Shown one piece after another: positions 1 through 6,582 of a DNA stretch of 13,295 nucleotides. The stretch covers positions 1-13,295 of the forward strand of contig SKLB01000073.1 of assembly GCA_007123465.1 (NCBI GenBank). The letters run 5' to 3'. Numbering within the stretch: the stretch's first letter is position 1; each line of letters starts with the position of its first letter. A model generated the notes under the pieces. The model was given only the letters and a program-made list of their open reading frames with translations. It did no database searches and was not told where the DNA came from. This stretch comes from Spirochaetales bacterium (GTDB lineage: Bacteria; Spirochaetota; Spirochaetia; DSM-27196; PWMO01). Position numbers and translations under genes: made by a program.

Positions 1-419
1 GCTCGGATAACGCGAGCGTTACGGTGCGAGTCAACTCCAGACGAATTACCCCGCAACGGTTGGTGGTGAAAGTCAATCTTCCCGACCCGACCGCTACTCG
101 CTGCAGTTCGGCGACCGTGGCGGTAACGCGACATATGATCAGCGCGTTGAATACACGGTACGGTAAACCGGTCATGAGGCGCACCGCTCGCGTCTGACAC
201 ATTCGATTCTGCGTGCGCTGTCGTGATCGCAATGGCTGCAGGTATCGGCTCGCCACCCTCGTAGTGCAGATCCAGACTACCGTCTTTGAGCTTGGAAAGC
301 CAACTGTGAAACGTGATAGCGCTGATTCCGGCTTCCTTCGCCACTGCGTACACGCTCTGACTATTCGGGGGCAAGACCTTTCTCAAGATCGCGTTGCGAA
401 ACCCCGCACTGTACTTCAT
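1..419 (-). CDS. Transposase N-terminal part (IS3/IS911-like HTH), runs off the left edge
   Basis: The frame opens with ATG at 419 and stays open to the window edge (139 codons, no stop seen). The start is well supported: GAGGAGGTGAT lies about 6 bases upstream. The first 50 or so residues begin MKYSAGFRNAILRKVLPP and continue with a helix-turn-helix (VAKEAGISAITFHSWLSKLK, about residues 27-46), the pattern of the DNA-binding first domain of IS3/IS911-type transposases, which recognises the element ends. Beyond about residue 55 the sequence (HYEGGEPIPAA onward) does not look like the continuation I would expect, and another minus frame is open there too. The downstream part may therefore be diverged, frameshifted or replaced. 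The transposase family is inferred from the HTH alone; the catalytic DDE domain is not in the window. Confidence 0.6.
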   Translation of the reverse strand, partial: MKYSAGFRNAILRKVLPPNSQSVYAVAKEAGISAITFHSWLSKLKDGSLDLHYEGGEPIPAAIAITTAHAESNVSDASGAPHDRFTVPCIQRADHMSRYRHGRRTAASSGRVGKIDFHHQPLRGNSSGVDSHRNARVIR

Positions 420-456
420 ACAAATCACCTCCTCTCAGGTGACTTCTATATTGACA
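1..456 (-). mobile_element. Probable insertion-sequence end (partial)
   Basis: The transposase start lies 37 bases inside a probable element terminus. Read on the minus strand, the sequence from 456 begins TGTCAATATAGAAGTCACC, a TG-starting end of the kind found in IS3-like elements. It is followed directly by the ribosome site and ATG. The other end and any target duplication lie outside the window, so the exact boundary is an estimate. Confidence 0.4.
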
Positions 457-579
457 GAGGCGGGGTAGAGTTCGCCGGCACCACAATTGCCGAAACAAGG
501 CGTCCCCTGCGAGTGCTCGAGACAAGTCACCCGCCCTCGACCGCCGTTTCGCGCTTGCGCCCGGAGAGAAATGTCCCGC

Positions 580-1449
580 TCAAATATTCAGGATAGTCTT
601 CAGTTTCTGCACTGAGAACTCAGGCCCGACAAGCAGACAGACTTCTGCCTCTTTCAAGATGAAACAGAAATTCTGAAAGAGATCGTTGGTTTCATCAGGC
701 TCAAGCGTGACGCCAAGAATTTTGTGCGCCGGAATGAAAGTGTACCGATATCCGTAGTCGGTCTTCTCGGGTAGTTTGGTCTCCTCTCTTCTGTTGATGG
801 TAATGAGCTCGGTTCCGTTCGTGAGAAAGAGAGAATCCTGCAAGACTGGTTCCTGAGCGAGCACGTTCGGATCGAGCGCCTTTCCGCGGTTCTTTGTGAG
901 CCCTACAGGCGGCTGATACTGAACTACCCTTACATTCTCGCCCTTAAAATCTTGCGCGATCAGATTCTCGTAAAACAGAGAGTTGTTCTGCTGATGCTCA
1001 TCAATCGCGTCAATGTTCAGCCGAGTCCCTTCTTGGAGGTAGCTCTTTCGGATAATGCCTATTCCCTTCTCAACGGGCGCTGTCTCCACAGGATTGAAGT
1101 TCAGCACGTGGATCTGTTCCGCCGTGCCGAGAAGCATTTCACCAACCAGAACATTGCCGACGTATTGAAGGTACTGGATCTCCTGATACGGAATCTCGGT
1201 CGCGTGGACGTCTTTTCCAGTTCGCTGAAGCAAGAGGAGCACGTCCTCCCTGAACACGACTACTGTATGATACAGCGGCATTCCTGGCTTCACGTTTCGT
1301 CGTTCCACGTTAATCGGGATCTTGAATGCGAACACCGCCTCGCCAATCAGCTCTTGATACCGCAGAAACTGCTGCGGAATATCCTGCATACCCGCGATGG
1401 GGACCACCCAGGGGCCGAACCGCTCGTATTCTCTCTGCAATGCATCCAT
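580..1449 (-). CDS. Unrecognised soluble protein, last gene of the xyl operon (289 aa)
   Basis: I do not recognise this family. The start ATG at 1449 has AAGGAGAG about 6 bases upstream and follows the xylH stop by only 11 bases, so it is cotranscribed with xylFGH. There is no signal peptide and no membrane segment, so a cytoplasmic protein is expected. Two stretches rich in alternating hydrophobic residues (about 60-118: YHTVVVFREDVLLLLQR, QYLQYVGNVLVGEMLLGTA; and about 205-289: SLFLTNGTELITINRR to the C-terminus) could be two beta-rich, possibly PH-like halves, separated by a charged middle. That fold idea is inference from pattern only. There are no obvious catalytic motifs (no Walker box, HTH or metal cluster). 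It could be an accessory factor tied to sugar use or to membrane or transporter control, but nothing in the sequence fixes a role. Confidence 0.85.
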   Translation of the reverse strand: MDALQREYERFGPWVVPIAGMQDIPQQFLRYQELIGEAVFAFKIPINVERRNVKPGMPLYHTVVVFREDVLLLLQRTGKDVHATEIPYQEIQYLQYVGNVLVGEMLLGTAEQIHVLNFNPVETAPVEKGIGIIRKSYLQEGTRLNIDAIDEHQQNNSLFYENLIAQDFKGENVRVVQYQPPVGLTKNRGKALDPNVLAQEPVLQDSLFLTNGTELITINRREETKLPEKTDYGYRYTFIPAHKILGVTLEPDETNDLFQNFCFILKEAEVCLLVGPEFSVQKLKTILNI

Positions 1450-1460
1450 GACCGCTCTCC

Positions 1461-2666
1461 TTACGAATTGCTTGAGCGACTGCTGGCATCAAACCAAACC
1501 GCAAGCACCAGGATAAGACCTTTGACGATCAGCTGATACTCGGAAGGAACGGTCATCAGACTCATTCCGTTGTTCAAGCTGGCCATAACAAGCGCCCCGA
1601 CAATTGCACCGACAACCGTACCTTCTCCGCCTCGCATGCTGGTACCGCCGATGAAGACGGCCGCAATAGTATCCAGCTCAAAGAGGTTGCCCGCGCCTGC
1701 AGTAGCTGCGTTCAACCGGGCGGTGAACACAAGCCCGGACAAGGCCGACAGCCCTCCCATGATGACAAAGATCCAGAAGGTCTTGAGCTTGATGTTGATG
1801 CCGGACAACAGCGCGGCTTCGCGGTTCCCGCCGATCGCGTACACGTGTCTGCCGAACGTGGTGTTGTTGGTTATGTACACGAACAGAAGCACCAAAGCCA
1901 TGAGTATCATAATTGAGTACGGAATTCCTCGGTAGCTAACCATGATCGAGAAAACAAACCACATCATGGATCCCACTATCACGATCTTCGCAATGAACAA
2001 CGGCATAGGGAGGTTTGTTAATTCATAACGTTTTCGACGCGTTCGTGCCCTAATCGCCAACAAAACGTAGGCGGCAATTGCTGCAACGGCAATCAAGAAA
2101 CTCAGGTCATGAAAGCCTGCTACAGCATCAACATTGACGAAGAGACGTGGGATGTAGCCTTGACCAATTGCACGAAAACCTGGAGCGAGCGGTGCAACTG
2201 TCTGCCCGCCGGTCAGAGCAATGAGCGCTCCCCGAAAGATCAGCATACCGGCCAGAGTAACGATGAACGCGGGCACCGCGCGATACGCGATCCAGAAGCC
2301 TTGCCATACACCGATCACGGCTCCCAGCGCCAATGCGAGGATAACAACGGTAGCGGTATTGAATCCGTAATTCACCTGGAGCACCGCCGCGAAGCCGCCG
2401 GTGAAACCTACGATTGACCCAACCGAAAGATCGATATGGCCCCCGACAATAACCAGCACCATACCTACCGCAAGGATCCCGATGAAGGAAGTCTGCAGCA
2501 GCAAATTGGAGAGATTCCGGGGAGAAATAAACACGCCGTTTGTTAGCACGGTGAAGATCACCCCGATAGAGATTAGCGCGATGAACATCGCGTACTGGCG
2601 TATGTTCTGTCGCAGCTGATCCTGGAGCATATGTAGACTTGATTGTTCGGTCTTCTGACGAGTCAT
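1461..2666 (-). CDS. xylH: Xylose-type sugar ABC transporter permease XylH
   Basis: Inner-membrane permease of the BPD_transp_2 (RbsC/XylH/MglC) family, which forms the sugar channel with XylG and receives substrate from XylF. The 401 residues include a short soluble N-terminus and many hydrophobic helices (for example YAMFIALISIGVIFTVL and FIGILAVGMVLVIVGG). The family motif GHIDLSVGS is near residue 80, and the cytoplasmic loop GRHVYAIGGNREAALLSGI should contact the ATPase. Conserved family segments FIGGTSMRGGEGTVVGAIVG and NNGMSL follow near the C-terminus. A central charged insert (RARTRRKRYELTNLP) lengthens it relative to RbsC, as in XylH and GguB/MmsB proteins. The ATG overlaps the xylG stop in an ATGA, with GGGAGG about 9-10 bases upstream, so translation is coupled. 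Xylose specificity is inferred from the adjacent XylF; a multi-monosaccharide MmsB-type permease is the alternative. Confidence 0.9.
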   Translation of the reverse strand: MTRQKTEQSSLHMLQDQLRQNIRQYAMFIALISIGVIFTVLTNGVFISPRNLSNLLLQTSFIGILAVGMVLVIVGGHIDLSVGSIVGFTGGFAAVLQVNYGFNTATVVILALALGAVIGVWQGFWIAYRAVPAFIVTLAGMLIFRGALIALTGGQTVAPLAPGFRAIGQGYIPRLFVNVDAVAGFHDLSFLIAVAAIAAYVLLAIRARTRRKRYELTNLPMPLFIAKIVIVGSMMWFVFSIMVSYRGIPYSIMILMALVLLFVYITNNTTFGRHVYAIGGNREAALLSGINIKLKTFWIFVIMGGLSALSGLVFTARLNAATAGAGNLFELDTIAAVFIGGTSMRGGEGTVVGAIVGALVMASLNNGMSLMTVPSEYQLIVKGLILVLAVWFDASSRSSNS

Positions 2667-4195
2667 TTTTCTAAACCTCCCGTTGCTAATGTCATTGTCT
2701 TTTCCTGCGTGGCCTCGGACCAGTGGAGTTCGCCGCTAAGCGTCCCCTGATGGATAACGATCACACGGTCGCTCATGCCCAGTACTTCCGGCAGTTCCGA
2801 GGAGATCATCACAATACAAACTCCTTTTGCGACAAGCTCATTCATCACCTTATAGATCTCGAACTTCGCGCCTACATCTATGCCGCGGGTCGGTTCATCC
2901 AGGATCAGCACCTCGGGTTGCGTAAGCATCCATTTGCCGAGAACAACCTTCTGTTGGTTTCCTCCGGACAGGTTTCTCACTTTCTGCTCTATACTTGGGG
3001 TCTTTATGCGCAGCGCCTGCACGTACTGCTCGGTTGTGCGGATTTCCTCGAACAGGTCAATGATGGAAAACCTGGAAACCGCGCGAAGGGCGGCCAAGGT
3101 CGTGTTGTGACGGATATCCATCCCCAACACCAGACCTTTCCCCTTACGATCCTCGGTGACATACGCCAGCCCCACCCGTATCGCGTCACCTGGATTTCGA
3201 ATGTCCAGTTGCTTGCCGCGTAACGCAATCGTGCCGCCGACACGTTTCCCGTATGCGCCGAAAATACTCATCATGAGCTCGGTTCTGCCGGCGCCCATCA
3301 ACCCGGCTACACCGAGGATTTCTCCTCGTCGGACGTCAAAAGAAACGGCATCGACAATCTTTTTATTTGGATTGTCCGGATCCTGCACGGACCAGTTCTG
3401 CACCTGAAGCACCACCTCACCCGGCGTGTGCTCTACGCGGGGAAACCGTTCGGTTAACTCGCGACCTACCATCAGTGAGACGATTCGAGGCTCGTCAAGC
3501 CGATCCGGCCCTTGCATATCATGCGTACTGACGGTCTTCCCATCGCGCAGTACCGTCACGCTGTCTGCGATCTCTATCACCTCATTCAGCTTGTGCGAGA
3601 TATAGATACAACTGACTCCGCGATCGCGGAGCTTCCGCAGAATCTCCAGGAGATTGGCGCTGTCCTGTTCATTTAATGCGGCCGTCGGCTCGTCCAGCAC
3701 GAGAATGCGGGCCTTCTTCGCAATTGCCTTTGCGATTTCCACCAGCTGCTGCTTGCCGATACCAAGGTTCCTTATCAATGCCTTGGGACTGATATCAAGG
3801 TTCACCTCGTCGAGACATTCCCTTGCCTCGCTGTTCGCCGTATCCCAGTCGATGGCGTAGGGTTTGCCGCGCTCGACCCCGAGAAAGAGGTTTTCCACCA
3901 CCGACATCTGCGGTACAAGAGCCAACTCCTGGTAGATCACCGCTATACCGACGTCTTCGCTGTCTCTGATCTGCTGGAACTGTTGTTCGACACCATCGAC
4001 AAGAATTCTGCCGCTGTATGAGCCGTTGGGGTGAACCCCGCTGAGTACCTTGATCAAGGTGGATTTTCCGGCGCCGTTCTCTCCGACCAGCGCGTGTATC
4101 TCACCAGACTTCACCTGAAAGCTCACGTCATCAAGGGCCCGGACACCGGGAAAATCCTTAACAATGTTGCTCATCTCAAGAATGTGTTCGCTCAT
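2663..4195 (-). CDS. xylG: Xylose-type sugar ABC transporter ATP-binding protein XylG
   Basis: Cytoplasmic ATPase with two fused ABC domains (510 aa, close to E. coli XylG at about 513). Domain 1 has Walker A GENGAGKST (38-46), a degenerate signature IGKQQLVEIAKA (146-157), Walker B ILVLDEP (164-170) and the switch histidine H201 in YISHKLNEV. Domain 2 has a degenerate Walker A GLMGAGRTE (298-306), the good signature LSGGNQQ (409-415) and Walker B LILDEPTRGID (430-440). Serine replaces the switch histidine in ISSELPEV. This asymmetry is normal for the monosaccharide class (XylG, RbsA, MglA, GguA). The ATG at 4195 has GAGGAG about 6 bases upstream. The gene follows xylF after a 114-bp gap holding a hairpin, and its stop overlaps the xylH start. 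Segments such as GSYSGRI and SHKLNEV resemble XylG; GguA/MmsA is the closest alternative name. Confidence 0.92.
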   Translation of the reverse strand: MSEHILEMSNIVKDFPGVRALDDVSFQVKSGEIHALVGENGAGKSTLIKVLSGVHPNGSYSGRILVDGVEQQFQQIRDSEDVGIAVIYQELALVPQMSVVENLFLGVERGKPYAIDWDTANSEARECLDEVNLDISPKALIRNLGIGKQQLVEIAKAIAKKARILVLDEPTAALNEQDSANLLEILRKLRDRGVSCIYISHKLNEVIEIADSVTVLRDGKTVSTHDMQGPDRLDEPRIVSLMVGRELTERFPRVEHTPGEVVLQVQNWSVQDPDNPNKKIVDAVSFDVRRGEILGVAGLMGAGRTELMMSIFGAYGKRVGGTIALRGKQLDIRNPGDAIRVGLAYVTEDRKGKGLVLGMDIRHNTTLAALRAVSRFSIIDLFEEIRTTEQYVQALRIKTPSIEQKVRNLSGGNQQKVVLGKWMLTQPEVLILDEPTRGIDVGAKFEIYKVMNELVAKGVCIVMISSELPEVLGMSDRVIVIHQGTLSGELHWSEATQEKTMTLATGGLEK

Positions 4196-4221
4196 GACTG
4201 CTCCTCACACATGTCAATTCC

Positions 4222-4285
4222 CATCAACCGATCTACCACACGAAGAGTTTCCCAGGGCAACATCAACCGATGCACCCTGGGGAAA
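4222..4285 (-). promoter_or_regulatory. xylF-xylG intergenic hairpin with an 11-bp direct repeat
   Basis: In the transcript direction, TTTCCCCAGGG (4285-4275) can pair with CCCTGGGAAA (4257-4248): 10 base pairs with one bulged C and a 17-nt loop. No run of U follows, so it is not a classical terminator. An RNA-stabilising or attenuating stem behind the binding-protein gene is likelier. ATCGGTTGATG occurs twice exactly, once in the loop (4271-4261) and again downstream (4232-4222) ahead of the xylG ribosome site. The repeat and stem are seen directly; their role is inferred. Confidence 0.45.
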
Positions 4286-4309
4286 GGTCCTTAACCGAAC
4301 GGACTCGGG

Positions 4310-5329
4310 TCAGTCACCATAGATTTGTGAACGTGAGAGATAACCGCTGTCGATCAAAAGATCAATGTTGTCCGCCGTGATGACATGCGGAGTCAGCAGC
4401 AAGGAGGGCACTCCTTCAACCACATTGTTGGTTTCTACCGAGCCACCTTGAGCAAGGGTAATTGCTGCCTGAATCGCCGCTGTTCCCAGCTCACGGGTGT
4501 CTTTGAAAATCGTCATCGACTGGGTGCCTTCCACGATGCGGCGCACGCCGGCAAGCTCGGCATCCTGGCCGGTGATGGGAAACCCGCCTGCAAGGCCTTG
4601 AGCTGCGAGTGCCTGAATAGCACCACCGGCCGTTCCGTCGTTCGGCGCAAGAATTGCATCAACTTGGTTGTTGTTCGCTGTGAGTGCGTTCTCAACAATG
4701 TTCAGCGCGTTCTCGGGAAGCCAGTTATCGACCGCTCGTTCGGAAACAATATTGATGTCTCCCGAATCGGCCAAAGGCTGGATGTATTTCATTGCGCCCC
4801 GCTTGAAAAGGGCTGCGTTGTTATCAGTCGGCGCGCCCGACATGACGATGTAATTCCCGGCGGGGACAAGGTTGGTGATGAACTCACCCTGAAGCTCACC
4901 AACTCGCTCGTTGTCAAAGGATAGGTATACATCTACCAGATCACTGAGGATCAGCCGGTCGTACGAGATTACCGGCACACCGTCTGCGGCCGCCTCTTCG
5001 ACAAGCGAGGTCGCAGCGTGCGCGTCATGGGGGGCAAGAATGAGTACCTGCACACCTTGCACAAGCAGGTTCTCTACCTGAGAGGCTTGTTGAGCCATGT
5101 CGGCGTCTGCAACCGCTACGCGCAGATCAATGCCCTGACGCTCGGCCTCGGCAATCATAGTCTCCCGGTCGCGCACCCACCGTTCCTCACGCTGTGTCGG
5201 GAGAGAAAGCCCCACCACTATCTGGCCCTCTACCGCCGGCTCACCTTGGCCCCCTGCAAAAACCTGAGTGGCCGAAAATATCATTGACAGAGCAAGGATC
5301 CCAGCGAATACCACGAAAAGTTTCTTCAT
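4310..5329 (-). CDS. xylF: D-xylose-type periplasmic binding protein XylF
   Basis: Periplasmic sugar-binding protein that delivers substrate to XylGH. The 339-residue precursor has a signal peptide (MKKLFVVFAGILALS, then cleavage after VFA at about residue 25; mature GGQGE). From family memory, many blocks match E. coli XylF: ERWVRDR (49-55), ISYDRL (121-126), YLSFDNERVGELQ (135-147), GAPTDNNAALF (165-175), NWLPENALNIVENALTANNN (202-221), APNDGTAGGAIQALAAQGL (228-246) and GQDAELAGVRRI (254-265). The Asp/Asn in DNN, the Trp in NWLPEN, the ND pair and the Asp in GQDAE correspond to sugar-contacting positions in XylF. The ATG at 5329 has AAGGAG 8 bases upstream. It is the first gene after a 155-bp regulatory gap. 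Xylose is the likeliest ligand; related aldoses (ChvE-like range) cannot be excluded. Confidence 0.93.
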   Translation of the reverse strand: MKKLFVVFAGILALSMIFSATQVFAGGQGEPAVEGQIVVGLSLPTQREERWVRDRETMIAEAERQGIDLRVAVADADMAQQASQVENLLVQGVQVLILAPHDAHAATSLVEEAAADGVPVISYDRLILSDLVDVYLSFDNERVGELQGEFITNLVPAGNYIVMSGAPTDNNAALFKRGAMKYIQPLADSGDINIVSERAVDNWLPENALNIVENALTANNNQVDAILAPNDGTAGGAIQALAAQGLAGGFPITGQDAELAGVRRIVEGTQSMTIFKDTRELGTAAIQAAITLAQGGSVETNNVVEGVPSLLLTPHVITADNIDLLIDSGYLSRSQIYGD

Positions 5330-5419
5330 ACAAATCTCCTTCTGATTATTGTTCCCTAACGCTAAACCCGTCTGGGAGAACTGTCATCAGGAGGATCATT
5401 GCCTTCTACTGGAGAATCC

Positions 5420-5449
5420 TGTCACGAACCATGCAGAAGTGTCACACTT
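5420..5449 (-). promoter_or_regulatory. Candidate operator upstream of xylF: palindrome plus GTGACA repeats
   Basis: The only sizeable gap inside the sugar cluster (5330-5484) lies just before xylF and should hold its promoter. It contains AAGTGT-C-ACACTT (5437-5449), a perfect 13-bp palindrome with one central base. On the minus strand GTGACA occurs at 5445-5440 and again at 5425-5420, exactly 20 bp apart, and a weaker TGACA with TTCTCC lies at 5386-5375. Tandem sites about two helical turns apart suit an AraC-type regulator such as the neighbouring YesN protein. GTGACA at 5425-5420 could also serve as a -35 box, with AATGAT about 19 bp on as a poor -10. No strong promoter is visible, as expected for an activated one. 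Confidence 0.4.
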
Positions 5450-5469
5450 GGACAATCACTGCATCAAAA

Positions 5470-5497
5470 CTATCTGTGTGGGTTCTATCTGGGTGGG
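5470..5497. repeat. Short tandem-like direct repeat at the end of the lipoprotein gene
   Basis: CTATCTGTGTGGG (5470-5482) is followed by CTATCTGGGTGGG (5485-5497), 12 of 13 bases identical at a 15-bp period. The second copy covers the stop codon of the lipoprotein gene. It may be chance or a small duplication; a protein-binding role is possible because it borders the xylF regulatory gap. Confidence 0.35.
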
Positions 5498-6582
5498 CGC
5501 TCTGACTCCGGAACATTGCGGAACACATCATCATAAGAGTGGAAGCGGTCTGCGATGACCGTATCAAGGATATTCGCTTGCGTCACCAGGATCGGCGCAA
5601 GCCGTATGAACGGAACCTCGATGCTCCCGTTATGAATAAGCTCATCACCATGGAGGATTCGCGTCGTGGCAAGCTCAACTGCAGCGTGTACCGCCCGCCG
5701 AGACAGGTCTTCTATCGGTTTATAAACCGTCATGAGCTGGGTACCCTCGGCAACCCGTTGTACCGCCGCAAGGTTCCCGTCCATTCCACTCACGAGCAAA
5801 TCTCCCGCAAGCCCTCGGGCTGCAGCGGAACGCACCACGGCATCCGCAATGAGATCGTTGGCGGCTATGACGCCCGAGATATGCCCAAAGCGATCGAACG
5901 CGTCTTCGATGGCATCATGAGCCTCTTCGTTGCGCCATGTCTGAAGCCAGAGACTGTCGAGTAATCTCACCTCACCGCTATCGATTCGTGGCGTGAGCGA
6001 GGTCACGATCCCCCGATTGATCATGAAGCTGTTGTAGTCATTCAGCGCCCCGTTGATAACCAGGACGGCGCTGTCCTCATCCCCGCGCAAATCAAGTTCA
6101 TTCAGCACAGCTTCCGCCATCATCGACCCGATACCCTGATTATCAAAGCTGATATACCCGTCGATGGCTGTGTTCCTTACCAGACGATCATAGGCCAGGA
6201 CTGGAACCCCACGGTTCCGAATACTCTCTATTATATCCGACAGCCCTTCGGCATCATTGGGAACCACCACGAGCACGTCTATACCGAACTGCGCGAGCTC
6301 CAATAACTGTTCCCGCTGTACATCCAGCCTTTCGTTGGCGGTACGCAGAATGACCTCGACCCCGTTGATGCGTGCTTCGTCCAGAAACGCATCGCGGTCA
6401 CGCTGCCATCGCTCGACTACAAAAGAGTCCATGGAGAAACCGATTCTTATACTATCATGCGCGCCGTCGCCGTCTCTTTCCACCTGCGAGTCGGATCGGC
6501 CGCAGGCCGCGAACGAAACAATCGCGACGGCAACAAGTATTGCTTTCTTAGCATCGGATACCGGCGAGCGTCGTCTCCTCAA
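5485..6582 (-). CDS. XylF-like sugar-binding lipoprotein, probable sensor or second binding protein
   Basis: Second XylF-family protein, 365 aa if it starts at TTG 6582. That TTG overlaps the upstream regulator's stop as TTGA, with AAGGGGG about 8 bases before it. An ATG at 6648 is possible but would overlap the regulator by 70 bases and put a long tail before the signal. From TTG the N-terminus is MRRRRSPVSDAKK, a hydrophobic stretch and a relaxed lipobox FAAC with Cys27, so a membrane-tethered lipoprotein is predicted. The body follows XylF: VVERWQRDRD, VLAYDRL, YISFDNQGIG, AANDLIAD, SGMDGNLAAVQRV, GTQLMTVYKPI. The DNN of XylF is DYN and WLPEN is WRNEE, so the pocket is related but altered. 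It sits between the two-component genes and xylF, suggesting a sensing role with the kinase, or a back-up transporter component. The gene ends in TAG. Confidence 0.85.
   Translation of the reverse strand: MRRRRSPVSDAKKAILVAVAIVSFAACGRSDSQVERDGDGAHDSIRIGFSMDSFVVERWQRDRDAFLDEARINGVEVILRTANERLDVQREQLLELAQFGIDVLVVVPNDAEGLSDIIESIRNRGVPVLAYDRLVRNTAIDGYISFDNQGIGSMMAEAVLNELDLRGDEDSAVLVINGALNDYNSFMINRGIVTSLTPRIDSGEVRLLDSLWLQTWRNEEAHDAIEDAFDRFGHISGVIAANDLIADAVVRSAAARGLAGDLLVSGMDGNLAAVQRVAEGTQLMTVYKPIEDLSRRAVHAAVELATTRILHGDELIHNGSIEVPFIRLAPILVTQANILDTVIADRFHSYDDVFRNVPESERPPR

Noticed and set aside
3..197. Plus-strand open frames at the left edge (3-197, and 11-166 in another frame) with protein-like stretches such as YSLQFGDRGGNATYDQR.
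   Set aside because: They are short, in conflicting frames and opposite to a transposase frame with a strong ribosome site. Neither has a recognisable domain; a broken gene end cannot be excluded.
451..456. TTGACA on the plus strand as a promoter -35.
   Set aside because: No -10 at a suitable distance and no plus-strand gene follows; it more likely forms part of the element end.
952..1536. Plus-strand 194-codon frame opposite the 289-aa gene.
   Set aside because: No ribosome site or domain; it is antisense to a gene with a good start inside a clear operon.
5345..5351. CAATAAT as a -10 box for xylF.
   Set aside because: Only 15 bases before the ATG, so the ribosome site would fall outside the transcript.
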